Positions 1 through 8,660 of a stretch of 64,000 nucleotides of DNA are shown here, one piece after another; the first letter of the stretch is position 1; every line of letters starts with the position of its first letter. The notes beneath the pieces were generated by a model. That model did not search any database and was not told the origin of the DNA. It saw nothing but the letters and a program-made list of their open reading frames with translations. Position numbers and translations under genes: made by a program. Source of the stretch: Streptomyces netropsis (lineage in GTDB: Bacteria; Actinomycetota; Actinomycetes; Streptomycetales; Streptomycetaceae); assembly GCF_014203545.1 (NCBI RefSeq), contig NZ_JACHJG010000002.1, positions 682,001 through 746,000 of the forward strand. The letters are read 5' to 3'.

Positions 1-1476
1 GCCGGCCCGCTGCCGCCCGCCGAGATCCGGGCGGCGGCGGTGGCGGACCGGATCGCCCGCAACCCGCTGGCAGCGGGCGCGAGCTCGCCCCACGCCGAGT
101 ACGCCGTGCTCACCAACTCCACCTACGACGGGCTCTGTTACGACGCGGTGCACGTCGCGCGCGAGCTCGCCCCCAGCACCCCGCGGCTCCACTTCGACGA
201 GGCGTGGTTCGCCTACGCGCGCTTCCATCCCCTCTACGCCGGGCGCTACGGGATGTCCGTGGGCCCCGACACGTTCAGCGGACCCGAACGTCCCACGGTC
301 TTCGCGACCCAGTCCACGCACAAGCTGCTGGCGGCGCTGTCCCAGAGCGCCATGGTGCACGTCAAGCCCGCGCCCAGGGCCCCGGTGGAGCACGAGCGCT
401 TCAACGAGGCGTTCATGATGCACGGCACCACCTCGCCGCTCTACCCCGCCATCGCCTCCCTCGACGTGGCCGCCGGAATGATGGACGGCCCGCAGGGGCA
501 CTGGCTGATCGACGAGGCCGTCACCGAGGCCGTCCGGTTCCGTCAGGCCGTGGTCCGCACCGGCAGGCGCATCGCGGCCGCCGGGGACCGGCCCGCCTGG
601 TTCTTCGGCGTCTGGCAGCCCGAGACCGTCACCGACCCGGCCACCGGTGAACCGCACGCCTTCGCCGACGCGCCGGCCGAACTGCTGCGCAACCAACCGT
701 CCTGCTGGCAGCTGGAACCGGATGCCGACTGGCACGGCTTCCCGGGACTCGGTGAGGGCTACGCCCTGCTGGACCCGGTCAAGGTGACCCTCACCTGCCC
801 CGGCATCGACGCCACCGGGCAGACGGCCGAGCGGGGAATCCCCGCCCGGATCCTGACGGCCTACCTGGCGACCCGGAACATCGTGGTGGAGAAGACCGAC
901 ACCTACACCACCCTCATCCTCTTCTCCATGGGCATCACGAAGGGGAAGTGGGGCACGCTGCTGGACGCCCTGATGGACTTCAAGGCGCTCTACGACGCCG
1001 ACACGCCGCTCGATCAGGTGCTGCCCGGCCTTCTCGCGCAGCACCCCCGGCGCTATGACGGGACGACCTTGCGGGAACTGTGCCAGTCCATGCACGACCA
1101 CCTGCGCCAGGCCGATCTGGTCACCTTGCTGGACACGGCCTTCCAGGAACTGCCGGAACCGGTCGCGCCACCCCAGTGGTGCTACCAGCAGCTGATCCGG
1201 GCGGGCACCGAGCGGGTCAGGCTCGCCGACGCCGCGGACCGCGTGGCGGCGGCCATGGTCACCGTGACACCGCCCGGAATCCCCGTCCTGATGCCGGGCG
1301 AGTCCACCGGCGGCTCCGACGGTCCCCTGCTGCGTTACCTCGGCGCGCTGGAGGCCTTCGACCGCGAGTTCCCCGGATTCCGCAGTGAGACCCACGGAGT
1401 GACCGTGGACCCGGACAACGGCGACTATCTCATCGAGTGCGTACGCCCGGATCGTTCGGCCGCCTCTCGGCACTGA
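1..1476 (+). CDS. Orn/Lys/Arg decarboxylase, C-terminal part (cut by window start)
   Basis: PLP-dependent decarboxylase of the Orn/Lys/Arg (AdiA/LdcC) fold, which turns a basic amino acid into a diamine or agmatine. The frame is open to base 1, so the 5' end lies outside the window; about 490 residues remain of a family that usually has about 700-750. Visible signatures are the DEAW motif in [16 protein letters not shown] and the PLP-lysine motif [11 protein letters not shown], followed by the conserved HGTTSPLYP segment. The C-terminal domain is complete up to the TGA. The substrate cannot be told from this part. It lies upstream of an exported proline-rich gene, a CobQ-like ATPase and an exporter on the same strand, so it may belong to a small pathway with them, but that link is inference. 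Confidence 0.9.
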   Translation, partial: AGPLPPAEIRAAAVADRIARNPLAAGASSPHAEYAVLTNSTYDGLCYDAVHVARELAPSTPRLHFDEAWFAYARFHPLYAGRYGMSVGPDTFSGPERPTVFATQSTHKLLAALSQSAMVHVKPAPRAPVEHERFNEAFMMHGTTSPLYPAIASLDVAAGMMDGPQGHWLIDEAVTEAVRFRQAVVRTGRRIAAAGDRPAWFFGVWQPETVTDPATGEPHAFADAPAELLRNQPSCWQLEPDADWHGFPGLGEGYALLDPVKVTLTCPGIDATGQTAERGIPARILTAYLATRNIVVEKTDTYTTLILFSMGITKGKWGTLLDALMDFKALYDADTPLDQVLPGLLAQHPRRYDGTTLRELCQSMHDHLRQADLVTLLDTAFQELPEPVAPPQWCYQQLIRAGTERVRLADAADRVAAAMVTVTPPGIPVLMPGESTGGSDGPLLRYLGALEAFDREFPGFRSETHGVTVDPDNGDYLIECVRPDRSAASRH

Positions 1477-1517
1477 CCGGAGGGCGTGGTGAATCAACTC
1501 TCGGAAGGTTGTGCGGC

Positions 1518-2519
1518 GTGACGGGGCGGCGGGGAACAGGGTGTGTGCTGGCGTTGGCGACGGCTGCCGTCCTCGCCCTGACGGGCGAGGCGGCGGCCGA
1601 CGAGGCGGGCGCGCGGGCCTCGGTCGGCGGTGCGCAGGTGGTGGACGCCGTTGTCACCGACCTGCCACGCCTGCTGCCTGACCATCCGCCGTCGCACGTC
1701 GGTGTGGACGCCCTGGGCGGCGCGGCGCGGGCGGAGGTCGTCGACAGCGGTACGGGGTGTGTGAACGTCACCGCGCACGTTCTCGCCGTCGACGCGGAAG
1801 CATGGCTGAACTGCCGCAAACCGAGTCCCCCCGCGCCCGCACCACCGGCGCCCGCACCTCCCGCGCCCGCTCCGCCCGCCCCCGGACCCCCGGCGCCACC
1901 CGCTCCTGAACCCCCGGCGCCACCGGCCCCCGCGCCACCTGCCCCCGCACCACCGGTCCCCGCGCCCCCGGTACCGCCCCCTCCCGCGCCCGCTCCTCCG
2001 GCCCCCGTGCCGATCCCCCCGGCTCCGCCCGCGCCACCGGCCCCGGCGCCGTTGCCCCCCGCGCCCGCGCCCCCCGCGCCCGCGCCTCCGGCGCCCGTCC
2101 CGCCCGGTCCGCCCGCCCCGGTACCTCCCGCACCCGCTCCACCCGCACGTCCGGCACCGCCCGCACCCCCGGGGCCGGGGCCGACGGCGCCCGCGCCTCC
2201 CGCGGCCGTCCCACCGGCGCCTCCCGGGCCCGGAAGGCCGGGTGCTCCCGCCCCGGCGCCGCCGGAGCTCACGCCCATCGGCGTCAAGCCGTCCCGTCCG
2301 TCACCCGCCACCACCCCACCGCCCTCGAATCCGCGGCCCGTCCCGCCCGTGCGCTCCCGCCCCCACCCGCGGCCCGCCTACCGCAACTCCCTCAAGTCCC
2401 AGGGCGAGCAGCCCACCCGCACCACCTCGCTGGTCACGCTCACCTTGGTGCTCACCGTCCCCGCGGTCATGGCGGCCGCGCTGCTGCGCCCGCGCTCCGG
2501 AGGCCGACGCGGCCGCTGA
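1518..2519 (+). CDS. Exported proline-rich, low-complexity protein
   Basis: No known enzyme family recognised. The chosen GTG has GGAAGG about 10 nt upstream and gives a signal peptide directly ([20 protein letters not shown]). The first possible GTG, at 1437, would overlap the previous gene and add 27 poor residues. A roughly 100-residue globular part with two cysteines follows. Then comes about 150 residues of almost pure Pro/Ala (PAPPAPAPP and variants), and finally a single membrane helix ([15 protein letters not shown]) with a basic tail, as in sortase-independent anchored actinobacterial wall proteins. Likely a cell-surface spacer or stalk protein. The Pro/Ala block makes the opposite strand look like a long glycine-rich gene, which is not real. 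Confidence 0.75.
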   Translation: MTGRRGTGCVLALATAAVLALTGEAAADEAGARASVGGAQVVDAVVTDLPRLLPDHPPSHVGVDALGGAARAEVVDSGTGCVNVTAHVLAVDAEAWLNCRKPSPPAPAPPAPAPPAPAPPAPGPPAPPAPEPPAPPAPAPPAPAPPVPAPPVPPPPAPAPPAPVPIPPAPPAPPAPAPLPPAPAPPAPAPPAPVPPGPPAPVPPAPAPPARPAPPAPPGPGPTAPAPPAAVPPAPPGPGRPGAPAPAPPELTPIGVKPSRPSPATTPPPSNPRPVPPVRSRPHPRPAYRNSLKSQGEQPTRTTSLVTLTLVLTVPAVMAAALLRPRSGGRRGR

Positions 2520-2611
2520 CCGTGTCGAACACCTTTGTCCTGGCAAGCACTTGCGAACCGGCCGAGGGACGACTTAGCTGTCGGGGACGTCGAAGCAAGC
2601 GGGGGAATACC

Positions 2612-3487
2612 ATGCGCGACGACCATGGCGGCCTGGTGGTGCTGGGCACATCGTCAGAAGTCGGCAAGACTCTGGTGACGATCGCGATCTGCCGGTGGTT
2701 ACGTGACCAGGGTGTGAAGACCACTCCGTTCAAGTCCCTCTCGATGCAGCCCGGCGAGGCCCTCTATCCGACGCCTCCCGACGGGGCCATCCACTACCAC
2801 CAGGCCTACCAGGCCGTCGCCGCCGGTGTGCGGCCCCACGGTGACCTCAATCCGATCGCGCTGTGGGTGACGCCGGAGGGAGTCGCGACGTCCATACGCG
2901 GGAGACGTTCCGACTACTGGCTCAGCCAGCCCCGGCATGTCTGCACGGACCGCGGGCGGGCTGAGATCATGAAGGCGTACCGGGGCCTGGCCGAGCGGTA
3001 CGACTTCGTCGTGTCCGAGGGGTGCGGCAGCCCGGTGGAGCTGAACCTCAAGGACCGGGACGTGACCAACCTGTGGCTGGCGGACGCGGTCGACGCCCCG
3101 TGCGTGCTGGTGTGCAGCACCGTCCACACCGGTGTTTTCGCCTCGCTGGTGGGCACGCTGGAGCTCATGGCTCCCGCCGAGCGGCGGCGCGTGGTGGGGT
3201 TCGTCGTCAACCGCTTCGCCGGTGACCCGCGCGATTTCGACTCGGCCGTGCCGATCCTCGAGCAGAGATCGAGCCTGCCCTGTCTCGGAGTCATCCCGCA
3301 CTTCGACCGGGCGCCGCTGCTCACCTCGGTGCCGACCGGTCCCGAGCAGGTGCTGGAGCGTGCGCACTCGCCCGAGTTGGACGCGGAGATCGCGGCGTGG
3401 ACGGCCCATGTGAGCGCCCATGTGGCGCTCGACCGGCTGATGGAGGGCGTGCACGCCTACGCGGCCGTGGCGGACGGGGCGGCATGA
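2612..3487 (+). CDS. Stand-alone CobQ/BioD-like ATPase domain (cobyric acid synthase N-terminal type)
   Basis: 291 residues resembling only the ATP-binding N-terminal domain of cobyric acid synthase. It has a P-loop-like GTSSEVGKT near residue 12, the FKSLSMQ segment, a DLNPIAL block, the SEGCGSPVELNL motif and the TGVFASLVGTLEL / GFVVNRFAGD stretch. The C-terminal glutaminase (GATase_3) domain of true CobQ is absent, and the protein ends about 40 residues after the ATPase fold. It may therefore use free ammonia or a carboxylate/amine like dethiobiotin synthetase, rather than glutamine. ATG 2612 was chosen because GGGGGA lies 6 nt upstream. Its stop overlaps the start of the MFS gene (ATGA), so the two are translationally coupled. 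A cobalamin role is doubtful because no other cob genes are nearby. Confidence 0.8.
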   Translation: MRDDHGGLVVLGTSSEVGKTLVTIAICRWLRDQGVKTTPFKSLSMQPGEALYPTPPDGAIHYHQAYQAVAAGVRPHGDLNPIALWVTPEGVATSIRGRRSDYWLSQPRHVCTDRGRAEIMKAYRGLAERYDFVVSEGCGSPVELNLKDRDVTNLWLADAVDAPCVLVCSTVHTGVFASLVGTLELMAPAERRRVVGFVVNRFAGDPRDFDSAVPILEQRSSLPCLGVIPHFDRAPLLTSVPTGPEQVLERAHSPELDAEIAAWTAHVSAHVALDRLMEGVHAYAAVADGAA

Positions 3488-4845
3488 GCCGTCCCCGGGC
3501 CGGGCACCCGGGGGACAAGGCTTCCGCCGGATCCCCGGAAACACGGGGCGTCGTCTCCTTCGTCGTCATCTGGTTCGGCTCCACCCTGTCCCAACTGGCC
3601 AGTGCGAGCACGAATTTCGCCATGACGGTCTGGCTGTGGGAGCGTAGCCACGCGGCGCTGCCGATCATCGTCCTGGAGCTGTGTTCCTACCTCGCGGTGG
3701 TCGCGCTGAGCCCGGTCGGAGGAGTGCTCGCCGACCGCTGGGGACGGCGGCGCACCCTGGTGCTGAGCAGCCTCCTCGGGGCGCTGGTCATCGGATGCCT
3801 GTGGCTGCTGTACGGGCTGGGCGCGCTGAGCGAGGCGTACGTCTATCTGTCGATGCTGGCGCTGGGCGCGAGCATCACGTTGCAGTACCCGGCGATGACC
3901 TCCACGATCACCGCCCTGGTGCCACCAGGACAGTACGCGCGCGCCAACGGTCTGCTCTCGCTGTCGGTCTCCGTGTCCGGAGTCGTCGCCCCCGCCTTGG
4001 GCGCGTTCCTGATGTCCGCCACGAGCCTCGGTGTGGTGTTCATGGTCGACGTCGCCAGCTACGCGGTCGCCCTGGCCACGCTTCTTGTGCGCGTCCCGCG
4101 CTCCTCCGTCCCCTCGGACGCCGGTGGTCCACCAGGAGATACGGCCAAGGCCGGTGCCCGGCTGAGGGCCGATCTCACGCTCGGATTCCGCTACATCGCA
4201 GGGCAACGGGGCCTGCTGGCCCTCCAGGTGTGTTTCTTCGCTTTCTTCTTCGCCGGCATGTTCGGCGTCCTGCTCGCGCCCATGGTGCTGGCCAGGACGG
4301 GCGGGAACAACGCGGCGCTGGCGGGCGTGCTCAGCGCCGCGGGCGTGGGCGGTGTGCTCGGCGGTCTGGCGACCACGGCGTTCGGCATCCTGCGGGCCCG
4401 CCCGCTGTATGTGATCTTCACGGGCTTCATCGTCACCGGGCTGCTGGGCCAACTGCCCTACGGCGTCAGCACCAGCACGTCCGTGTGGTGGGCCACCTCG
4501 TTCGTCGGGGCGTTCGTCTTCCCTTTCATCCTGGCGGCCCATCAGACGATCTGGCAGACCAGGGTTCCCGTGGAGATCCAAGGGCGGGTCTTCGCCGCCC
4601 GGCGGGTGCTCACCGAATCCGCCGGACCGATCGCCCTGCTGCTGGCCGGCCCCCTGGCCGACCATGTCTTCGAACCGGCCATGCACGGCTCGCTCGGCTC
4701 CTCGGCCGGGTGGCTGGTGGGCACCGGTGCGGGCTCGGGCATGGCGCTGTTGCTGGTGCTGTCCGGTCTGCTGTCGGTGGTGACCGGCTGTGTCGGCTTC
4801 CGTGCCGTCCGGCTGTCGACGACATGGCGGGACGTGGAGGACTGA
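3484..4845 (+). CDS. MFS exporter (EntS/MFS_3-like)
   Basis: 453-residue inner-membrane transporter of the major facilitator superfamily. The start of the first half reads QLASASTNFAMTVWLW, typical of the EntS-like group, and the loop 2-3 signature GGVLADRWGRRRTL is clear. About 12 hydrophobic segments can be counted, with a basic central loop near residue 220. The ATG overlaps the stop of the CobQ-like gene by 4 nt, so the pair is one operon. By analogy with EntS and related exporters it probably exports the product made by its neighbours; the substrate is unknown. Confidence 0.88.
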   Translation: MSRPRAGHPGDKASAGSPETRGVVSFVVIWFGSTLSQLASASTNFAMTVWLWERSHAALPIIVLELCSYLAVVALSPVGGVLADRWGRRRTLVLSSLLGALVIGCLWLLYGLGALSEAYVYLSMLALGASITLQYPAMTSTITALVPPGQYARANGLLSLSVSVSGVVAPALGAFLMSATSLGVVFMVDVASYAVALATLLVRVPRSSVPSDAGGPPGDTAKAGARLRADLTLGFRYIAGQRGLLALQVCFFAFFFAGMFGVLLAPMVLARTGGNNAALAGVLSAAGVGGVLGGLATTAFGILRARPLYVIFTGFIVTGLLGQLPYGVSTSTSVWWATSFVGAFVFPFILAAHQTIWQTRVPVEIQGRVFAARRVLTESAGPIALLLAGPLADHVFEPAMHGSLGSSAGWLVGTGAGSGMALLLVLSGLLSVVTGCVGFRAVRLSTTWRDVED

Positions 4846-4922
4846 CCCCGCCGTCGTGCCGCGGCTGCGCACCGATCGAGGACAGCGCGGCCGTACGGTG
4901 GTGCGAGCCGTTCCGCACCGCG

Positions 4923-5396
4923 TCAGATGTGGAAACCGAGCGAGGCGACGAAGGCGAAGTTCTGCGACGCGTGAAGGATCCGGGTCAGGACGAAGTCGTC
5001 GTACAGCCCCGGTGGCACCTCGGTGTCGATCCGTACGCGCACACTGACGAACAGCGGCGAGGGGCGGTTCGCGAGGGCGAGGGGGATCTCCTTGCGGTTC
5101 TGGTCCGCGCTGGTGATCCGGGCGGTCGCCAGCACCGTCTCGACGCTGTGGTAGGGCCGGGCGGGATCCGGCAGATAGGCCGTCACCGTGATCAGATGGC
5201 CCGGGTAGCCGGTGAAGGTCTCCACCCCCTCGGTGACCACCACGAGTGCCGTGGCGTCCCCCTGGGGGTCGGCCCTCTCCAGGGTCAAGGGGACTTCGGC
5301 GGACAGCCCGGAGTAATGGGCGTCGTCGTACAACCCCGGTTCGTCACCGAGGTGGATCCGTCCTTGCCAAATCAGTTCCGGCTTCGGGCTGCGCAT
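4923..5396 (-). CDS. Hypothetical beta-rich protein
   Basis: 157 residues with no family recognised. The composition suggests beta strands (repeated alternating Val/Thr/Leu), with no signal peptide, no cysteines and no membrane segment. GLYDDAHYSG near the N-terminus and GLYDDFVLTR near the C-terminus are similar short motifs. ATG is preceded by GGAGACG at 5 nt. It follows the SCO6745-type gene on the same strand after 49 nt, so the two are probably cotranscribed, away from the biosynthetic cluster. Confidence 0.6.
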   Translation of the reverse strand: MRSPKPELIWQGRIHLGDEPGLYDDAHYSGLSAEVPLTLERADPQGDATALVVVTEGVETFTGYPGHLITVTAYLPDPARPYHSVETVLATARITSADQNRKEIPLALANRPSPLFVSVRVRIDTEVPPGLYDDFVLTRILHASQNFAFVASLGFHI

Positions 5397-5445
5397 GGAG
5401 CGTCTCCATTCGATGAGCTGTCTACCGAGCTGTCTCCGGGGTGTC

Positions 5446-6312
5446 TCAGGCCTCCGGGCGGGGCAGGCCGATGGGGTTGGGGAACGGCAGGACGTTCGCG
5501 GCCAGGACCCGGGACACGGCCGGTTCCAGCGCCGTGATCAGCGCATCCACGTCCTCCGCCTTCTCCAGCGGGCGCAGCAGCCGGGCCGACAGCCGGTCGG
5601 TCTCGTCCTCGATCCGCTGCCGCTGCTCACGGCCCCGCCGCGTGCACGTTTCGCCCGTCGGCGCCAGGAGCCCCCGCTCCCGCAGCCGTTCCCGCGCGGC
5701 GCCCCACTCCTCCTCGCTCCATCCTCTGTCCTGCCGCATCCCCTCCGTGGGCACCCGGCCGGTGGACGCCGCGAGCAACAAGGCCTCACAACCGTCGAGT
5801 TCATGGTCGGCGAGCACGCACGCGTGGGCGTCGCCCCGGTACTCGCGGACGGTGGTGACCAACTGCCACAGCCGCTCCACCGGATCGGGTCCGACGCCCT
5901 CGCACAGCTCCCGGTTGGCGGCGAACAGCGGGCGGGCTCCCGCGGGCGCGGCGTCGACCATGGCGCGCAGCGGGCGCTCCACCCGTGCGGACAGCTCCTC
6001 GGTCTCGGGAGCGAGCGCGCGCAGCGCGGCCGCCGCGGTGCGCGTCCGGTGGGTGACGGCCTCGGCCGGGGTGACCGTGTCCCAGGCGGCGGGCAGGGCC
6101 CGGGCGATCATCGACGGCGCGAAGACGGAGAACACGGCGGCGGTCAGAGCCGGCCCGACCGGCCCCAGCGGAGCCGCGCGGGTGGCGAAGTAGCCCATCC
6201 AGAAGCCCTTGAGACCCAACGCGCGGCCCATTCCACGGCACTGCGGGTGGAAGTAGACAACCGCGTGCAGGGGTTCGGTCCGCAACCACAGCATCCGCGC
6301 TCTGCGCTCCAT
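5446..6312 (-). CDS. SCO6745-family protein
   Basis: 288 residues of the actinobacterial SCO6745 family, mostly helical. It starts near MERRARMLWLRTEPLHAVVYF and contains the conserved GRALGLKGFWMGYFATRAAPLG segment and an ADHELDGCEALLL helix. A winged-helix-like C-terminal half (GWSEEEWGAARERLRERGLL) suggests a MarR-like fold, and such proteins are sometimes annotated as helix-turn-helix proteins. ATG 6312 was chosen over an upstream GTG because GGAGGTAACCTCC precedes it. It is divergent from the Rieske gene, with 472 nt between them, so it could regulate the cluster; that is inference from position only. Confidence 0.8.
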   Translation of the reverse strand: MERRARMLWLRTEPLHAVVYFHPQCRGMGRALGLKGFWMGYFATRAAPLGPVGPALTAAVFSVFAPSMIARALPAAWDTVTPAEAVTHRTRTAAAALRALAPETEELSARVERPLRAMVDAAPAGARPLFAANRELCEGVGPDPVERLWQLVTTVREYRGDAHACVLADHELDGCEALLLAASTGRVPTEGMRQDRGWSEEEWGAARERLRERGLLAPTGETCTRRGREQRQRIEDETDRLSARLLRPLEKAEDVDALITALEPAVSRVLAANVLPFPNPIGLPRPEA

Positions 6313-6562
6313 GACGTGGGAGGTTACCTCCGGGTCAGGTCGCCGGCGGCGCGCGATGAGCCGCCGCTGACGGGCCGACAGCGAATTACGGCCACGTCGC
6401 ATGCCCCCACGACGGAGGCCGGGAGGAGGCCGGGCGCCCCGGTGCCGCATTCCGGTCGCCCGGGTCGTCGCTGCTCACCCGGGAGCCGGGCGCCGTCCGT
6501 TACCGGATTCGCGGTGTCGGCGCCAAATGGCCGAAGTCCGCCCGTCCGGCGCCGCACGACGC

Positions 6563-6591
6563 TTGACGTATCCCGGCACGGCGCGAAGACT
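6563..6591 (+). promoter_or_regulatory. Candidate promoter of the biosynthetic cluster (within the 6313-6784 gap)
   Basis: A TTGACG hexamer at 6563-6568 and AAGACT at 6586-6591 are separated by exactly 17 nt, close to the vegetative (HrdB) consensus, about 190 nt upstream of the Rieske start. The rest of the 472-nt gap between divergent genes holds no convincing gene. A GAGAGG ribosome site at 6771-6776 precedes the GTG at 6785. The call rests on sequence similarity only. Confidence 0.4.
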
Positions 6592-6784
6592 CGAACGGAA
6601 GTCGGGATGTCATGGCGGAAACGCGCCTGCATCGCCGCACACATGAAGCGTGCGCCCTCAGTGCGGCGCGACACGCGTACAGGCACGGGTGCTGCCCGAG
6701 TGCCTCGGTCCAGGAAGAGTCTTCATCCCCCACCCCACGACTCACCGACCCCTGCGATCCACGTTCGTCCGAGAGGAATCTCCG

Positions 6785-7945
6785 GTGGATCACGCCTCCC
6801 AGGTCCGCATCATCGAGGAATTGCTCGCGTTCGAGGAACAGCGCACCACGGACATGGCCGGTCAGGACCACGAGTACCACAACCCCGTGTCCGTCTACAC
6901 CGATCCCTCCCGCTTCGAGGCGGAGGTGGACCGGATCTGGTACCGCACCCCGCTCGCCGTCGGCCACGTGGGGGAGTTCCCCCGGGCGGGCTCGTTCAAG
7001 ACCCTTTCCGTCGGCAAGGTCCCGCTGCTGGTCGTGCGCGGGAAGGACGACCGCATCAGGGCGTTCGTCAACGTCTGCCGGCACCGCGGCACGCTCCTCG
7101 CCGAGGAGCCCGAAGGCCGGGCGAACGCGTTCGCGTGCCCGTACCACGCCTGGACCTACGGGCAGGACGGTGCGCTCCGCCACGTCCCCGACGACTTCGG
7201 CTTCCCCGCCGTCGCGTCCGCCAAGGACGACTACGGCCTGCGCGAGCTGTGGTGCCGGGAGCACGCCGGCTTCGTGTACGTCCAGGCCGACGGGAACGCC
7301 CCGCGGCGCCCGCTCGGGGACTGGCTCGCCGAGGTGGGAACCGACCTGCGCGACCTCGGCCTCGACGACTTCGTGTGCCTGGACGCCTCCCGGGCCCCGC
7401 ACCCGGTCAACTGGAAGCTGCCGTTCGATATCTTCCTGGAGAACTACCACACCAAGTTCACCCACCGGAAGACGATCTATCCGGTCTTCCTCTCCAACGT
7501 GGCGAAGTTCGACCACTTCGGCCCGCACATCCGGTGCGTGCTGCCGCGCCGGGAGATCACCGAACTCCGGCACATCGACCGGAGCAAATGGGACCTGGTG
7601 GAACAGTCCACCATCCTGTACGTCGTCTGGCCCAACACCATGATCGCGGTGTTGCCCGAGCACGCCGCCGTCTGGCACGTGTACCCGGACGGAGTCGGGC
7701 ACTGCACCCTGCACTTCTACGCCCTGCTGGCCCGGCGCCTGCACGAGTCCGAGGCCGAACAGGAGACGTGGAAGAAGAGCCTGAAGGTGGTGCAGAAGGT
7801 CAAGCGCGAGGACGCGGAGCGTTTCCTCTCCATCCAGCGCGGGCTGGAGTCCGGTGCCAACGCGGCGCTGACCTTCGGCCGCTACGAAAAGGCCATCTCC
7901 TGGTTCCACCAGAGCATCGAGGAGGCGCTCACGCGTGACCACTGA
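6785..7945 (+). CDS. Rieske non-heme iron oxygenase, alpha-subunit type
   Basis: 386-residue ring-hydroxylating-dioxygenase type oxygenase. The Rieske [2Fe-2S] ligands are C98-R-H100 and C118-P-Y-H121. The mononuclear iron site ENYHTKFTH supplies H222 and H227. Family members hydroxylate, demethylate, desaturate or cyclise; RedG of prodigiosin biosynthesis forms a carbocycle. No reductase or ferredoxin partner is encoded nearby, so electrons must come from elsewhere. The GTG start has GAGAGG at 8 nt. The next gene starts inside the 3' end (11-nt overlap), making this the first gene of a tight operon. Confidence 0.92.
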   Translation: MDHASQVRIIEELLAFEEQRTTDMAGQDHEYHNPVSVYTDPSRFEAEVDRIWYRTPLAVGHVGEFPRAGSFKTLSVGKVPLLVVRGKDDRIRAFVNVCRHRGTLLAEEPEGRANAFACPYHAWTYGQDGALRHVPDDFGFPAVASAKDDYGLRELWCREHAGFVYVQADGNAPRRPLGDWLAEVGTDLRDLGLDDFVCLDASRAPHPVNWKLPFDIFLENYHTKFTHRKTIYPVFLSNVAKFDHFGPHIRCVLPRREITELRHIDRSKWDLVEQSTILYVVWPNTMIAVLPEHAAVWHVYPDGVGHCTLHFYALLARRLHESEAEQETWKKSLKVVQKVKREDAERFLSIQRGLESGANAALTFGRYEKAISWFHQSIEEALTRDH

Positions 7946-8660
7946 CACCGCGCCGGAGGTTCTCCGGGTCGAGACACCCGAAGAGTTCCGCACGATGCCC
8001 GAGGAATACCAGGAACTGGCCACGCACCAAATGATGGTGCACACCGAGGGTGAACTCTCGGGGGCCGACGACTATTTGCAGATCTTCTTCCCCATCGCAC
8101 CCAGTGCCTACGAGCGCAAGGTGTGCTGCGAGCGCGCGGCCGAGGAAGTCGATCACTACATGATCGGTGCCGCCGTCCTGAACGACCTGGGCATCGACAC
8201 CGACTACATGCTCCACCAGAAGCTGATGGAGCGCGGACTGTACGCGTCCCCCGCCATCCACAAGATCAAGACCTGGCCGCAGCGCGCGCTCTTCTCCTAC
8301 CTCGGCGAGGACGCGGTCCTGGACCACATCAAGGAGATGGCGCAGAGCAGCTACCGGCCCTGGGCCGCCTCCTTCGACAAAGTCATCAAGGACGAGCTCG
8401 TCCACGTCGGGCACGGCCGGCGCATCGTGCGCGAGCTCATACGCACGCCCGAGGGGAGCGCGGAGGTCCAGGCCACGCTGGACCGCATGTGGCCGTTCAT
8501 CCTCAGTCTGTTCGGCAGCGACAAGTCCACCCGGTCACCGCAGTACCTCCGCTGGGGGCTGCGACAGAAGACCAACGCGCAGGCCCGCCACGACTTCGTG
8601 GCGCGCGTCGTGCCCGAACTCCGGCGCATCGGACTGACCGTACCCGGACCCGGCGCATGA
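7935..8660 (+). CDS. PaaA-like ferritin-fold diiron oxygenase, copy 1
   Basis: 241 residues of the phenylacetyl-CoA epoxidase (PaaA/PaaC) ferritin-like family. The two helix-borne ExxH metal motifs are E72-V-D-H75 (in ERAAEEVDH) and E154-L-V-H157 (in DELVHVGHG). Intact ligands predict an O2-activating diiron site. It aligns end to end with the protein at 16574-17293, whose first ExxH sits at the same residue numbers. No PaaB, C, D or E partners are present, so classical phenylacetate epoxidation is unlikely. It overlaps the Rieske gene by 11 nt and the radical SAM gene by 4 nt (ATGA), implying stoichiometric expression with both. Substrate unknown; oxidative tailoring of the acyl chain is inference. 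Confidence 0.88.
   Translation: MTTDTAPEVLRVETPEEFRTMPEEYQELATHQMMVHTEGELSGADDYLQIFFPIAPSAYERKVCCERAAEEVDHYMIGAAVLNDLGIDTDYMLHQKLMERGLYASPAIHKIKTWPQRALFSYLGEDAVLDHIKEMAQSSYRPWAASFDKVIKDELVHVGHGRRIVRELIRTPEGSAEVQATLDRMWPFILSLFGSDKSTRSPQYLRWGLRQKTNAQARHDFVARVVPELRRIGLTVPGPGA

Noticed and set aside
1430..2314. Glycine-rich PGRS-like gene on the minus strand
   Set aside because: It is the mirror of the Pro/Ala repeat in the plus-strand surface protein and has no start signal or other domain.
2612..3487. Cobyric acid synthase (true CobQ)
   Set aside because: Too short; the glutaminase domain and its catalytic residues are absent and no cobalamin genes surround it.
5395..7938. 847-residue open frame on the plus strand
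   Set aside because: It runs antisense to the SCO6745-type gene and then out of frame through the Rieske gene; no conserved motif.
7935..8660. Part of a phenylacetate degradation operon
   Set aside because: PaaB, PaaC, PaaD, PaaE and the ligase/dehydratase genes are missing; the neighbours are biosynthetic.
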